This document shows, piece after piece, positions 36,896-49,850 of a stretch of 64,000 nucleotides of DNA. Both the position numbers and the translations under genes were made by a program. Origin of the DNA: Gracilaria domingensis (Eukaryota > Rhodophyta > Florideophyceae > Gracilariales > Gracilariaceae); NCBI GenBank assembly GCA_022539475.1, contig VCMS01000042.1, positions 337,561-401,560 on the forward strand, given 5' to 3'. Each line of letters opens with the position of its first letter. Positions within the stretch are counted from its first letter, which is position 1. The notes below the pieces were generated by a model. It was not told where the DNA came from. It was given only the letters and a program-made list of their open reading frames with translations, and did not search any database.

Positions 36896-38571
36896 TGACG
36901 CCACCTGCGGCGAACTTTCGAAACTGTGCGGCCAGAGATGCTGGTGTGCCTCCGCCTAGGCCTCCGCGTTCTCGCGCCTCCGTACCTGCAAGGTCGCGTG
37001 ACAATGAACAGGTCCCGGAACACCGGAGAGCTTCGTCAGTCACGTCGGGTCTGATGGCCGCTTCTACGGGAGGAGCTCCGCCCGTTACGGGTACTCCGGC
37101 CACGGAGAGACGAGACGATGTGGTTGAAACCCCTGGATACTCGTACCTTGAGGCTCAACTTCGTGTCAGTCAGCTCGCGCAAAACTCGTTGTTCGAGGAT
37201 CTGCAGTATCTCAGACGGAAGCTTGACCAAGCTGAAATCGGAGATCCGACCAATGACATTCGTGTCTTACGTCAAGACGTGAATTCCATTTTGGAAAGTC
37301 TGGGTGCACCAGTCGCTTTTGTTCAAGCTTACCATTCCTTTATTCAGGAGCATCGAGCTGAAATCGATCTCCTAGCCACTCGTTTGTCTACTCTCGAAGA
37401 GATCATCCGGATGGATAACGCATCTGATGCGAAGAATGCTAAAGAAGAAGCTTCTAAGCGCCCCCAGACACGCCAGTCTCCGTATCACGGGAATCGACGA
37501 TCCAAAACGGAACTCCGTTACCACTCGGATTCGTCTAGTTCCAATTCCAGCGTTCGCTCTGTGAAACCTACTTCATCCAGTTCTTCGGACAGGGAGGAAG
37601 ACCGAGAACGGTATGGGAGTAGATCCCGCGGAACGAAGTCGAAGGCAACATATGCCACTCAAGGATTGATTCGCTCTCGCGAGAAAGGTAGACGTCATCT
37701 TGGACTCAAGGAGTTGAAACCAACGAATCTCCTCTATAGAAAGCTGTTATCGTATCGTTATTACCGATTGGATGATTCATCGTCAAGTCGCACCTCGCGA
37801 AGCACCGGTAAGGTGAAGGACCACATCAGAAGATTGAATGTCGTCTTTACGAAGAAATTAGATGGCGAAGATCCAATTCTGGTACTAGACTTTCTGGCCC
37901 GCTTTGTGCAGGAAGCCGACATTCTCGGTATGAACGAGGGGAAAGCGTTTCTCGCTTTACCCTATTTTCTGTCAGAGATGAATGAAGATCAATTTAACTC
38001 GGTCTGAGGGTCGTCCCGTGCATCTGAGGGAGGTGTCAGTTGTTGGCCGGAAGCGGTCCAATATCTCCTGAGGTCCTATGCAACAGGAAACGCGATTCCG
38101 AACGCGACGCTCGCTCTACGAGATACGAAACAGAAGACTGAAGAGACCGAAACGGTTTACTCAACTCGGTTGAATAAAGCGTTTCATCGCTGTGGAAATG
38201 TGTACTCCGCCCAGGAGAGATGCATGATGTTCGTGGATGGGTTGGACCCTTCTATCAAGGCTTTGGTGGCGCGATATCGCGAAGAGAAACGTAAAATTAC
38301 GTATCTCGAATTGGTCGAGTACGCCCAGGCTGAAGGCGAAGTCCTCCGTGCTCGGCGTCCGCCGAAACTCCGTCGCTCAAGGGCGTTGCTCGTCGACGAG
38401 TCATCTCCACCTCTGTCCTTGGAACGTGGAAACTCCGTGAACCCGGATCTGGATAACGTCTACTTCGTTGGAAGTGCTTCCGATTCGTACGGGTCTTCTG
38501 ACATTCCATCGTCGTTGACTCCGACCTCGGAAGGTGACCCCGCGCTCTATTTGGGAGGAACACGGGTATAA
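36896..38571 (+). pseudogene. Gag region of the gypsy element
   Basis: The likely start is ATG 36896 (MTPPAANFRNCAARDAG); the frame is also open slightly further upstream. A proline-rich N-terminus, a coiled-coil-like stretch (LFEDLQYLRRKLDQAE), a Ser-rich linker and a gag core (LDFLARFVQEADILGMNEGK ... RCMMFVDGLDPSIKALVARY) follow. A TGA at 38005-38007 cuts the core; the continuing frame shows it was once joined. A TAA at 38569-38571 separates this part from pol, though the phase is the same and the upstream reading continues past it, so gag-pol was probably a single polyprotein. Gag packages element RNA in cytoplasmic particles. Confidence 0.75.
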
Positions 38572-41500
38572 GCCACCCCACTCGCTTACGCGATCAACGG
38601 CAGCCGTTTCTCACGCCTAGAATGGGTGAATGCGCAACCGCAACGACGGCCAGATGGTAATCGATTTTTCGATAAGTCGGTGACGACCATCTGTCATATT
38701 TGTTACCGACCCGGTCATATTGCACCTGTGTGCATGTTGCCCGCTCGGAAGTTACCTAAAATTATCGGGTGGTTTGAGTCCTTGTCACCAGCTCAGCGTG
38801 CTCGTGTTCCGTGTAAGAATTATGAAGAGCAAAGGGCCAAGTTTGGCAATCCTGTTACAGGACAGAACGTTCGAACTGAGCAACCTCGGAACCAGGCTGA
38901 ACAGGTAACTGTGACCAACCCCGAACCCGGGTATTCTGTTCCCACTCTGAGCAGAGTTTGCCGTCGCCGGCCAACCCCGCCCAGAAAAACTAAACTTGGG
39001 AATCCCCCTGCGGGAGGGGCGTCTCCTGAGCCGAAGTCGGAGACGCCCGAGGCGCCGCCGCTTCGCTCCCAGGTCACTTTCCTTAAGAGGAAGAACCTTG
39101 CGAGGAAGATGGCTCAATCTGACGTGGACTCAGAGTTTTTAACGGTTCTCCGTCGTCCTTGGGTACGGTCCCGAAATTTCCGTAACCCGGATAGAGTCCT
39201 TGTGATGGCCAAGAGGAATTATAAGGTTTACGCCGACCTCCGCTTATCACACCAGTTTATGGTTCGTCAACTGTCTGTGTTGGACACGGGCGCTGCGCCC
39301 AATCTGATTCGCTCTTCGTTAGTGCCCCCGGCACTTCGGGAATTCGTTCGCTATGGTCCAGGCTTGGATATCGCTGACGCGAACAACAACCCGCTGCGCA
39401 CGGTTGGTTACCTAACTCTCACAGTGAGACTTGGCACCTACGTGCTGAAACTTGAATTTGTTGTCTGCGATTCACTCGCTGCACCGGTTATACTCGGTTG
39501 TGAGTTTTGCGACCGCTTTGTCGAAGCGATACGACCAAGGGCGAAAACCGTGGAAATGAAAGACGGTACAACCATTCCGATTGTTCGGAAGCCGTTGAGG
39601 CGCGCAGTCCGGAAGCGCGTTCCATTACCTGTGGCTCAGGAGGTTCCAAACGTTGATCCGAAATCAACAAAGCTTCGCATAGCGATATCCGTTTCAATCC
39701 CGCCGGAATCCCAGGAGTGGGTGCACTGCATCTCCAAACAACATGGAATTCGACTAGTTCAACCGTCCTCATCGTTATACGATCAGCGACAGCTCGCTTT
39801 AGCTAATGGTGTTGTTTCTATCGAGCCCGATCAACCTTTCAAGGTACTGGTTGCCAACTTTGGCAAAACCACTAAGTGGCTAGTCAACACCAGGTACCGG
39901 ATTCGGTCCTGCGCCAAGGAGGGGGAGGTGCGTCCTGGAGACCCCGTTTTGTCGGATTCCTCCAGAAATGGAAACTCCGCCGTACCGGAAGCAGTTGCTA
40001 CTGAAGAGGTGAATCTAGTTAGTTCGGGTGACGAACGACCGTTCAATCAGGTTAAATCAGCGCTGCGCCCTGGCACAGAACAGACGAATCCTGTTGAGGA
40101 ATTAGAGAAGTTGAATCTGGACCATGTCCCAGCGTCTCATGCCGAAAAGTTGCGAGACATGCTCAGAGAATTTACTCCCATGTGGGACGGTTCCCTTGGA
40201 ACAATTGGAATTACGAAGCACTGTATTGATCTGCTCCCAGATACTCGCCCAATCGCGCAACACCCGTATCGGGCAGGCCCGAAAGCGCGGGAAGAAGAAA
40301 AGTCTCAAGTCGAGAAGATGCTACGTGCCGACGTAATTGAGCTAGCTCAGTCGCCATGGGCATCGCCCGTTGTACTTGTTCCGAAGTCGGATGGATCGTG
40401 GCGTTTTTGCACCGATTACAGGCGACTCAACGCCGTTACCATCAAAGACGTGTATCCGATTCCACAGATGGATGAGTACATCGACTCGCTGGGAAGAGCC
40501 AGAGTATTTACCACCCTTGACGCCAATTGGGGCTACTGGTAGGTTCCAATTCGAAAGGAAGATCGCGATAAGACCGCGTTTGTATGTCATCAAGGACTGT
40601 ACCGTTTCAAACGGATGCCCTTCGTGCTAACGAATGCTCCCGCTACGTTTCAGCGCGCGATTGACATTCTGTTGGCCAGACTCCAGTGAAAGACTTGTCT
40701 TGTGTACTTGGACGACATTGTCGTATTTTCCAACAGTAGAGATGAACATATCTTCCATGTGAAGGAAGTGATGCAGGTTCTGCGTGACGCAGGTGTTACC
40801 TTGAAGCTCAAGAAATGCGAATTGTTTACCGACTCGGTGAAATACCTGGGCCACATTATCCGCCCAGGGAAACTCTCGGTCGACGAGGTAGGGGTCAAGT
40901 CGTTGAAGGAAGCGAAACACCCGACAACTCAAACGGAACTCCCATCATTTCTCGGTTTGTGTAATGTCTACCGTCGGTTCGTCCCGAATTTCATTGATAT
41001 TGCAGCTCCTCTCAACTCTCTCCTGAGGAAAGGACAGCCAGTTGAACTGGAACGATTCGGCGATGCGGAAGCATCCACCTTTTCGTGGTTAATCGACTCT
41101 GTTACCTCTCCGCCGATTTTGGCGTTGCCCACTCCAGGGCTTCCGTATGAATTTGATACTGATTCCACTGACCACCAAGTGGGGTGTGCATTGTTTCAAG
41201 TCTCGAAGGAAGGCGAGCGACGTCCAGTTGGATACTGGTCTTGTTCATTGAGCGTGCATGAGCGTAATTACTCAGTCCTTGAGAAAGAGTGTCTCGCCGT
41301 CGTTTGGGCGCTGTCTACTTTAAGACCCTATCTCATGGGAACCCATTTTCAATTACATGCCGATCATTCGGCTCTCCGCTGGCTTATGGAGATCTCTGAG
41401 CCGTTGGTTCGCCTTATGCGTTGGCGTCTCCGTCTATCGAAATTCGATTCTGATGTCCGGTACTAACGGGGCACCCTGAATATGCAGACTGATGCGCTTT

Positions 41501-42330
41501 CGCGCTTAGGAACGTGTGGTGAAGCAGAACCTGTCGATGACTACGATATACCATGCTTCTTGGTGGAATACTGGGAGGAAGACTCTGAAATTACGGATGA
41601 CGTCTGTGACGATATTCTCGCCGCAGAAACGGTCGAGCCATTTGAACCCATTACCGCTGAAGAGGTAATACGTGAACATCACGGGGATCCTTTCTATACT
41701 CAGATAAAGGCCCGATTCAACGCGGGATTTGAGATACCGTTTCTAACCAACGATCAGGGATTCCTTGTTAGGATTGTTAAGCCACACCCTCAAATTGTGG
41801 TTCCACACTCCCTACAATGGAGTGTTCTCCATATATCCCACTATGCAAAGATTGGGGGACACCCTGGTGGCAGAAGGTTGTATCTGACTCTCCGAAGAGA
41901 CTTTTATTGCCCAGCTATGGCATTCGACTGCTACGCAGTACGCCGTTCATGCACGGAATGCGCCAAGAACAACGTCAAACTCCGACGAAATTCGAAGTCG
42001 ATGACGCTGTTTCCAGCCCGAGCTCCTGTGGAGTTCGTCGCTATCGACATTCCGGGCGAATTAATTCGAACCGCCCGCGGTCACAGATATCTCCTCGTTA
42101 TCACGGACAGGTTTTCGAAGTTAATGCGAACGGTTCCGTTGAAGCGGATCACTGCAGCAGCAGTTGCACAAGCATTTATGACGCATTCGGTCTTCACTTA
42201 CGGACCACCCGTTGATCTGCTTTCAGACAATGGCTCGCAGTTTGCGTCAAAGTTCTTCATGTTTGCCGTATCTTGGATGTCAAGAATTTGCTTACAACAA
42301 CCTATCATCCCCAGTGTAATGGGCAGGTAG
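38572..42330 (+). pseudogene. Pol region: zinc knuckle, protease, RT, RNase H, integrase core
   Basis: In order: a zinc knuckle CHICYRPGHIAPVC (about 38692-38736); a protease with VLDTGAAPNLI near 39280 and VILGCEF near 39490; reverse transcriptase from the PYRAGPKAREEEK region through SDGSWRFCTDYRRLN to the catalytic YLDD at 40705-40716; RNase H with YEFDTDSTDH and the LEKECLAVVWAL and LHADHSALRWL motifs; an integrase HHCC finger (HISHYAKIGGH ... CTECAKNN); and catalytic Asp in FVAIDIPGEL and LLSDNGSQF. Three stops fall inside (TAG 40540 in GYW-VPI, TGA 40687 before the YLDD strand, TAA 41464 before the DALSR motif). Each looks like a single-base change, so the element was probably active not very long ago. 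Confidence 0.85.
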
Positions 42331-43434
42331 AACGATTTAATCGTACAATGCTGAACGCATTACCATCCTATGTTGCGGATCACCCAAAGGATTGGAACTT
42401 GTACACCGATGCTATTACGTACGCGTATGACACCCAGGTGCATCGGGTAACGAAGCTTTCGCCGTTTGAACTCGTTCTTTCGAGGATACCGCCACCGGTA
42501 GCAATCGAATCACAACCGACGCTAGCTTCTTTCCCGTCACCACGGATGTACAAGGGCACCTGGAAAAATTGGTTAACCAAGATAGTACCGGTAGCCTGGA
42601 AGGCCATAGACAAGACACAGCTTACGTACAAGCTTAATTTCGATCGCCAACTTCGCGGTACACCAGTGGTGGTAGAGCGAAACAGCTTTGTGTTCCTTCG
42701 GAATGAGTATTACAATCCTGACAAGTAAAAGAGACACAAGCTCTCTCCCATCGCTGATGGACCACATCGCGTTATTTCTGTTAATCCGGATACTGTCGTA
42801 CTCGACATTGACGGAAGTCCTGAACGAATCTCGCGTGACCGCGTTGTGCCCGCCCCGACGCCACCCGCAGCTACCGGGCCCACCTCAACCAATACCCAAT
42901 CAGAGGATCCTCAACAGGAGGCAGAACTGTCAACAATCGCTACACTACCGTCGCGCCCGGCGATTCTTCCGCACCCGGATCGAGGATTAAGCGATCTACC
43001 TACAGTAGGTCCTTCTGTCCACAGAACTGAACTTACTACTACTTGGACGAATTCCAACGACTCTGCATGAGTATTTACAATAGTAATCCCCCCACCTGAT
43101 CTCCTGATGGAGCCCGTTGCGCCACCTAGGGAGGGGGAAAATACCGCAGCTGCTGCGAATAGCATTGACGCTCCTGTATCGCCCGGTTCCCCAACCACGG
43201 TAACTGTGATCCACACTGACAATCCAGTCGCTCCCGTAGGGGAATCTAGTGGCACGGTGGCCTCGACGCGCCCTAATCGCGAGAACCCTGCTGTATCGTG
43301 GGCCGATATCACGGATGATGCTTGTACTCCCCGAGAGAGGCGGAACGTCGGAAACTCCGCAGTCATGTGCGTAGAACTTATTGGCATGCTCTGCACCTTG
43401 ACGAGAACAACAGATTGTTGATGATCAAAGCATG
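42273..43434 (+). pseudogene. Integrase C-terminal part and tail, shifted frame
   Basis: After a shift near 42270 the integrase continues with NLLTTTYHPQCNGQVERFNR, holding the catalytic Glu, then SPFELVLSRIPPP and the C-terminal GPHRVISVNPDTVVLDIDGS. Stops at 42726 and 43068 interrupt. The last part is Pro/Thr-rich and a further shift near 43340 is needed to read the usual gypsy ending. No chromodomain follows. Confidence 0.75.
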
Positions 43435-44755
43435 ATCCTGAAAACGGTCAAAATTTCCTATTGAGAGCAAGCGTTTAAACAGCTTTGTGCCATAGCAACA
43501 TGTTACGCTTGATTTTTTGTAATTACATCAACAGTCTTAAGATCGTACTAGAACCAGTTTGGCAAATCTCCATACCGCTGCTTCTTGTCTTGCCTTATGA
43601 CCCCAACCATGTATCTGCTACAATTCAATGCACGTTTCTTACCTTACTGTGATTCTGGATGCTTTCAAAAGGGCAGCAATCTTTCGCAGCGGAGAGAGGG
43701 AGTCGGATGGGGCTCAAGAACCGGTTTAGCCAAGTGGTTCCGCAACAGAGATCTGGTAAATCTTAGATCTAGCCGAGGAAACGTTAAAGTTTCCCGATGA
43801 CGGCCTAAAGCCAATCAACACTCATTGTTCCCGCGACCTTTCTCGAAAATACAAATATATTTTTCTCACTTTCTTCAAACCTTTTGGTCTTTTGCATAGC
43901 ACTTCAAACGTCGAAGATTCAAACTCTCTCACACCCCTTTCAACCGCTGGATTATCTCTTGCTCGACGCTGCAGGTACCACGGCCGTCATCTCCACTGTC
44001 CGCCATAATCGTCCGCATTTCCGCACTTCTACGCCCATCAATATCGACGTCAGTGTCTCTTCTGTGTTCTACTATCGCCCTATCTTCCGACTGGGAACTG
44101 CCCCCACCGCCCTGTCTCTTCTGCGTGGCTATCGCTGCCGCTTTGTCGTCGTGTCGATCACTTGTCGCTATTGCGATCACCCATTCGTCGTTGTACCGCA
44201 TTCTGCCACCAAGCTGGCAGAATGAAGACCACTACACTTTTGTTCTGCCCAGTAAACTAACTGTTGATGCAAATCGTGTTTTCAACTGGATTTTCAGGGC
44301 TTTGTTGCATTCCACGTCTTCCGAGACCTATGAATCACGCACAAAGTATCAGAATCTGTTTTCAGCTTGCCGAAGTCGTAAGTATGTTACGTGTCCTTGG
44401 CATCACGCATTCATCTCAATCCCCCGCTCAGCCGCTACAATGAAGAGTGAACCACAGTAACAATCTCTGTGATGGTATCTTCAACATCCCTGGGTTGCAT
44501 ATGAGCCGCAATTGATGCGATTAGAACGTCTGCTTTGGAGAACAGGTACAGAACTATAGGCACTGCGTACAAAATGCACAACTTTACTCTTGATCAAAAC
44601 GTCAATGAGAAAAACCTGCCTAAAATCCCATAACAGAGAGATATCGACTCCACAAATCTTCAACAGTCAAAGGCAGGATACTGATGAGGAACCAACCTGT
44701 CATTCACACTCATGATTTAAATTTGCATCATAAACCCGGCACGCCGGTTTTAGAA
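43435..44755. other. Intergenic, no recognised gene
   Basis: A plus frame at 43884-44225 follows an AAATATATTTTT box and a CT-rich leader. An opposite frame at 43929-44201 (MRYNDEWVIAIATSDRHDDK...) looks equally plausible. Neither is recognised, and the rest is featureless. Confidence 0.35.
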
Positions 44756-45916
44756 TTAGTCTCTGTATCGTTTTGGCAAAACACGTTCCCGGTTTCGTTG
44801 CTTTGTCGCACTTCTAGCTTCTTCCGTTGCAATGTTGCTAGACGCAGGGCATTCACTGTTTCCATTGGTAGTTCTACTGCTATTGTTGGCAGTTTGGGGC
44901 TTCTTGGATGATGAATTGTCTGTTGCGCGACTACTCTTCTTTAGGTTGGAAGTACGACCCTTGCTTTTCGTGGTAGATTTAGTCTTCATACACGTATTCT
45001 TCGCCGGTGATATTTTATGTGCTACCAGATGGTTCGTTTTCTCAGTGGATGATGGTGGTTCTATGACCACGGGTTCTATCGAAGATGATTGACCGATATC
45101 TAAACCAGAGAAATTGTTAACATCGTGATGATCTCCATGAACCTTGATGATTTCTTCCGCGGAAGAAATCGAATCAGATGAGCTCGCTGGAATGCGTTGC
45201 TCGAGTTCATTCGCGAATTGCAACTCAGATGAAGATTGCCTCGAATTAAGAGATGATGTCTTCGGGAATTCATCACCACGGGTCAAAGAGTTCACATGGA
45301 CGTGACTCTTCTCAGCTTTCTTACGCGACTACGCCTTTCTCTGACGAGCCTCGACCAAGTTCAGGGCCTTCTAGGTAGCTGCTACCTGTTTCTCGCGCAT
45401 ACCTATGCTGATCGGTGCAGCGCTTGATTGTTGGGCATTACGCTTTGGGAGTGCTCTGGAAAGCTCAGCCTTCCTGTTGCATAGTTTGCTCTTGAGAGCC
45501 TTGTGCGCAGCCTCAAGGTCTGCTGTGGCTACTAAGTGCAGGAAATTTTCAGCCAAACGCTGGCAAATACGACGAATCTCCTGCTGAAACTCGTACTTTC
45601 TGCTTGACATGATCATCTGAATTTATTCAAGTGAGCGCTTGCCATAGAACTTACGCAAAAGCTCAGATGACTCGAGTTTCTTACCTGCGGCTGCAAGCAA
45701 CCGGTAGGAGTACGTCTTTCCGTAGCATTCAATCGGCGGCATAGCGTTCTTCGGGTTCTGCTCATTGTATTCATCGATAGCTGCTTTCAAGGTATCGCCG
45801 ATGTAAACCTTCCCGGATTTCCTTTCCGAGTGTGGACGTTTGATTATCCCGGGCTTGTACGACTGAATTTGTGTCAAGCTTATCACGCTATGAGCGGAAT
45901 GTATAGGGAGGGACAT
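44756..45916 (-). pseudogene. Antisense ORF beside the Tnp2 gene (possible second transposon protein)
   Basis: Three open blocks on the minus strand (45916-45623, 45616-45371, 45295-44756) share one phase and are separated only by stops (one TAA, two TAG). This implies a former protein of about 385 codons. The first block has YKPGIIKRPHSERKSGKVYI and IDEYNEQNPKNAMPPIE; the second is helical and basic (YEFQQEIRRICQRLAENFLH); the third is Ser/Thr/Lys-rich and disordered, ending RVLPKRYRD. Not recognised. Its position, divergent from the Tnp2 gene, matches the second gene of CACTA-type elements, but the first block could also be a DNA-binding domain of an unrelated protein. Confidence 0.45.
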
Positions 45917-46586
45917 TCCTACAGGAGGAAATCGGAATCTCGAAGCTGATTGAAGAGATAGTCCCCTTACTCCAAAACACCCAAGTTAAAGACAGAAGCT
46001 GATGGAAACGGCTAACGAAGTTGAGATATCACAAGATGGTCTGTTGATCTGAGGGGAGGAGACCAGGCCTCAAGCACCGCATTAACCTGTCTCAACAACT
46101 ATGAGACGGAGGAGCGATTATCGGGTTCGAGCGTGGAAGAGATGCGTGCAATTACGAAAGGAACCGTGAGCCCTTAAGGAGAGACCGGGGGTACTGGGAT
46201 AGGAAGGCAAGCAAGGAAAGCGGGAGAGAAACAAATCCATTTCTGTTCTCGGAACCACCGGTTTCCAAGCGGCTATCGAAGGAAAAGACATGGCCGAAGA
46301 GAAAAGTTGTACAATGAAGTGAAAAATGGATCTCTCTACCTTCAGATTTTAGAACTTTCATCTCTTACATTCACGAAACAGTTGGCCATTGGTCGCTTTG
46401 AGGCGTTCAGCTTTCCAACCTTGAAAACGCTTGGTAACATGCGAATCATTCCTTGGATCAGTTTCGTCTGAGCGACCGAGATATATGAGTTCGTCCGGGT
46501 TCAGGTGCTATCCTTCGTACCAATGCACATGAGCTTCAGGAAGGGTTGTTACACGTGCTACTGACTATCGACTCTGTAGAAAGGCT
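45917..46586. other. Divergent spacer, no gene seen
   Basis: Lies between the antisense ORF and the Tnp2 remnant and presumably held the element's internal promoter. No motif recognised. Confidence 0.35.
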
Positions 46587-49500
46587 GTGCTCCATTCGAA
46601 CAGTTCTAGAGTGATTCCAAAACCCTTTGAAGTTTCCTACGAAAATGAATCAGTTCTACTTTCTTTAACATCGAGAATTAGATCAGATGTTATTGATAAC
46701 GTTGAAGATCTGGAAAGTCCATTCAAAGAAACGCCCAACCAATTCAAACTTGAATCATCTCAGCCTCAAGAAAATACGGAGAAGAATATCAAACGAGATA
46801 ATCCAGAGGGGATGAGCCTGCATCTCATGCATTTGATGATGATGACGAGATCGAGAGGGATCACAATCAGAATCTTGAAGGGAACGTCCGGGGTGGGAAG
46901 GAGGATGCATCCTACGCCTTTGGAGACGATCAAAATGTCGAGCAACATTATGCACTTGATGAGTTGAGCGTGAGCCCATATGTTCCTGAACTCGATTCCA
47001 CAAATGAGTCCTGCATCAGTGCCAGTAGTAGGAGTTCCGAGCCTACCGAGTATCACGATATAGAAACTGGTAGTATGGTGAATGTTTTTTGGCTCTTCTT
47101 CCAAGTTCGATGAGGGCTACTGCCTACCGATGCAGACTAATACGACCTCAAAACTTAGATTGTTCATGGAGAACCACAATTTCCTTCTGGCGTTCGCAAT
47201 GAAGCATTCCATGGTAACCAGATTCATGATGGATGATCTACTAAAGCTATATGGATCGGGATACAAATCTTGGAATGGATTGAGAAAGGCAATTTAGGAG
47301 ACCTCAGGGCTTCAGGTGACGACATTATCGTACTGTTCCAAAGTTCACGAGGCTCTCTCCATGAATGTGGACGGATCTTTCAACCAATGCTCGAATAGGC
47401 TATGCCGGAATAACTCATCACAGATTTCGATGTATACTTCCATTGGGATCTGGGAACGTTTGGAAGCAAGACTCAAATATAAGAACGAGGGTCCAAAGCT
47501 TTTCAAATATTTCCAGGCGAGTCTGCGAGAGCTGCAGGTAGAGAATGAATGTAGGACCCGTTACAAGGACTTCTTTTCTGGAAAGCTGTTTCGCGAGACT
47601 GTGCGAAAACTTGGTGGGTACAGCCGCCTTAAGCACGATATCTTCCTCAGCTTCTCCACTGATGGTGTCTCATCGTTCAAAAGCGCTGATTACAGCTACT
47701 GGCTCTATATTCTCTTCGTTCTGAATTTACATCCTTCGGAAAGACTTAAGCTGGAGAACATCATGCCTGTTACTGTGATACCCGGGCCAAACGCATCTGT
47801 CAGCTTAACGTCTTTCTTGAACCCACTGTTATCTGAATTGGCGAGTCTGGCGACAGGGCGTTCACTTCGACTATGGAATGGGAAGATTGTCGTGGTTAGA
47901 GTGCATTTGCTATTTGTTTTGTCGGACTTGGCTGCATTGAATAAGCTTTGCAATCTCAGAGGTTATAATGCGATTGTACCATGTAGGTTCTGCTTGATCC
48001 ATGGTGTGTACTCGAGGCCGCACAACCACGTCTACTACCCGAGTGTGTTCCGAAATGATCCCAACGACAAGAAGAGAAAGCTTTGGAATCCTAAAACGTT
48101 TGCCGCTGCGCTCAGAGTCAGATTTAGTTGCGAAGCTTCAGCAGATTGAGACAGAAACACCCGAACTGACTAAAGGTCAAGTTGAAGATCGATTGAAACA
48201 ACTAGATATGAGAGAAGCCAGCTTAGGAAGCCTTATTATGCGATCTCCACTTCTTGTTCCCCCAGAAGTTTCCCAATCGACCTCATGCACCTTCTCTTCG
48301 AGAACGTTGCGTCTCACATCGTTTCAATTTGGTGCGGTGATATTTCCGGGTGTGATGATCTCCATTTCCTCTCCCAACCCAGGAAAATGGAGCAACTGAG
48401 CCTACCATTGACCTCCGCTGGTAGAAGACTTAGCTCTAAGATAAGGAGAACGAGAAAGATTGAAGAGAAGGGGAAATGGAAGGCGACTGAGTTGAAGTCA
48501 TTTGTACTAGGACTAAGCTTGGTAGTGCTTGATTGAATGATTCCACCTCATATCATTGAAGGATGGAAGACGTTTGTTGAACTGTGTGAAATCCTGTGTC
48601 GTTGGTCTGTAACTGAGCAGGACTGGAGCACATGGCTCGCCTTTCGAGAAGATTTTTCGCTCACTACGGAGCGCACTATTTCCAGTACATGCCCGATCGG
48701 GTCAATCTCTGCAGGTATATATATCAACTTCTCTTGCACACAGCAGAGTCCATCAAAGAATGTGGCCCGGTCTCTTTGTTGTCTCAGTGAGTGGTGGAGA
48801 ACTTCGTGGGAGCTCAGAATAAGGGTAGTAACGCCACGTTTTTGTTCGCAGAATCCGTGGTGGAGAACATCAAAATCCGTGAGTCGACCCTTACTCTATG
48901 TATAAGAGACGAATATGGACTCCCTTCATCCGAAGATCGAGAGCAGGACAGACCTAATCTCCGGCATATTGGCACCGATTCTAGGTCATCTTCGCACATA
49001 TTCAGACACCCAAAATGCTCAAAGACTCTGGGGAGCTTTAGAGAGAGCCACGACCTGGAAATGGGAAAGCTTTTGATAGACTTTTACCACCCATCGCTGG
49101 ATGACAAGCTTCTTAAAGGTAGTAACATGTTTCCCGACAATGACTTGGTAGTTTGTTGGAGCCGGTTGGTTATTTCAGAATGCGAGAACGGCTAGGTAAC
49201 CACGTTTGTCGGTTCAAGAGATCCAACTAGGACCCTCGATAATAGTATCCACCGTCCTACATGTTACATAGCCGGGAAGTACTGCGGGAATTTGGATGAA
49301 GATGACGTTACGGTGATTGATAACTTCTACGGACGAATTCTGTTCTCCTTCGAACACAAATTCCTAGGCGAGAGTAGAATGCTCTTTGCAGCGGATTGGG
49401 TGACGAAAGACTTGAGTATGGAAATCAAGGGCAGCTGTACAAGAAAGGATTTGTCTCCGCTGAGAACCAACCTGTCTTCCAAAGCGTTTCAATCGAGTGT

Positions 49501-49850
49501 GTGACGACCATATCTCACCAAGTAAATCTCGTGGAGCAAGTTGTTACAAATGGTAATCGTGAGCAGCGAAGAACGTACTTCATAGATGACATGCGCGAGA
49601 TTTATCGTAGTCAGAAGAGACAGCAAAAGGTGTTGAAGGAGAAAACTTTTGTCTTCTTGCAAGGGCTTTGAAAGCAGAATTGCTATTCTTCTGGCTCCCA
49701 ACGCGAAAAATTCTCGCTGCAAATTCGACAGAACGAAGAACTACAGCTCAGTACAGTCGTGAGTTGGTCATTGGAAGAGGGCAAACCCTATGGCTGGTGG
49801 AACTGGGGGTGCGAACCAATTGGTGGAAACAGGATGGTGATTTCGATTGA
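46587..49850 (+). pseudogene. Tnp2-type (CACTA-like) transposase, decayed
   Basis: The best-preserved stretch, about 47580-48150, shows the Tnp2 core. DIFLSFSTDGVSSFKSADYS carries the first catalytic Asp region, LENIMPVTVIPGP the conserved PGP, LFVLSDLAALNKL the second Asp region, and PCRFCLIHGV the CxxC. Further fragments are DLMHLLFENV, a YMPDRVNLCRYIYQLLLHTA reading near 48700 and VVENFVGAQNKGSNATFLFA near 48795. At least five shifts and several stops break the frame, for example at 46967, 47296, 48149 and 48534. A C-terminal REQRRTYFIDDMREIYRSQK block extends to about 49670. Terminal CACTA repeats were not located. Tnp2 enzymes cut and paste CACTA elements. Confidence 0.8.

Larger units (their letters stand above)
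36838..43434 (+). mobile_element. Ty3/gypsy retrotransposon, single-ORF type, decayed, 3' LTR missing
   Basis: Gag, zinc knuckle, protease, reverse transcriptase, RNase H and integrase follow one another on the plus strand in the gypsy order. From 36838 to about 42270 everything is in one phase, broken only by stops (TGA 38005, TAA 38569, TAG 40540, TGA 40687, TAA 41464). One shift at about 42270 and later stops complete the damage. No chromodomain is visible. Similarity to gypsy coding sequence ends near 43430 without a second LTR. Confidence 0.85.

Noticed and set aside
32058-43434. The gag-protease fragment at 32 kb as the 5' part of the gypsy element
   Set aside because: The gypsy element has its own gag, zinc knuckle and protease in one phase from 36.9 kb, and the two gag sequences differ.
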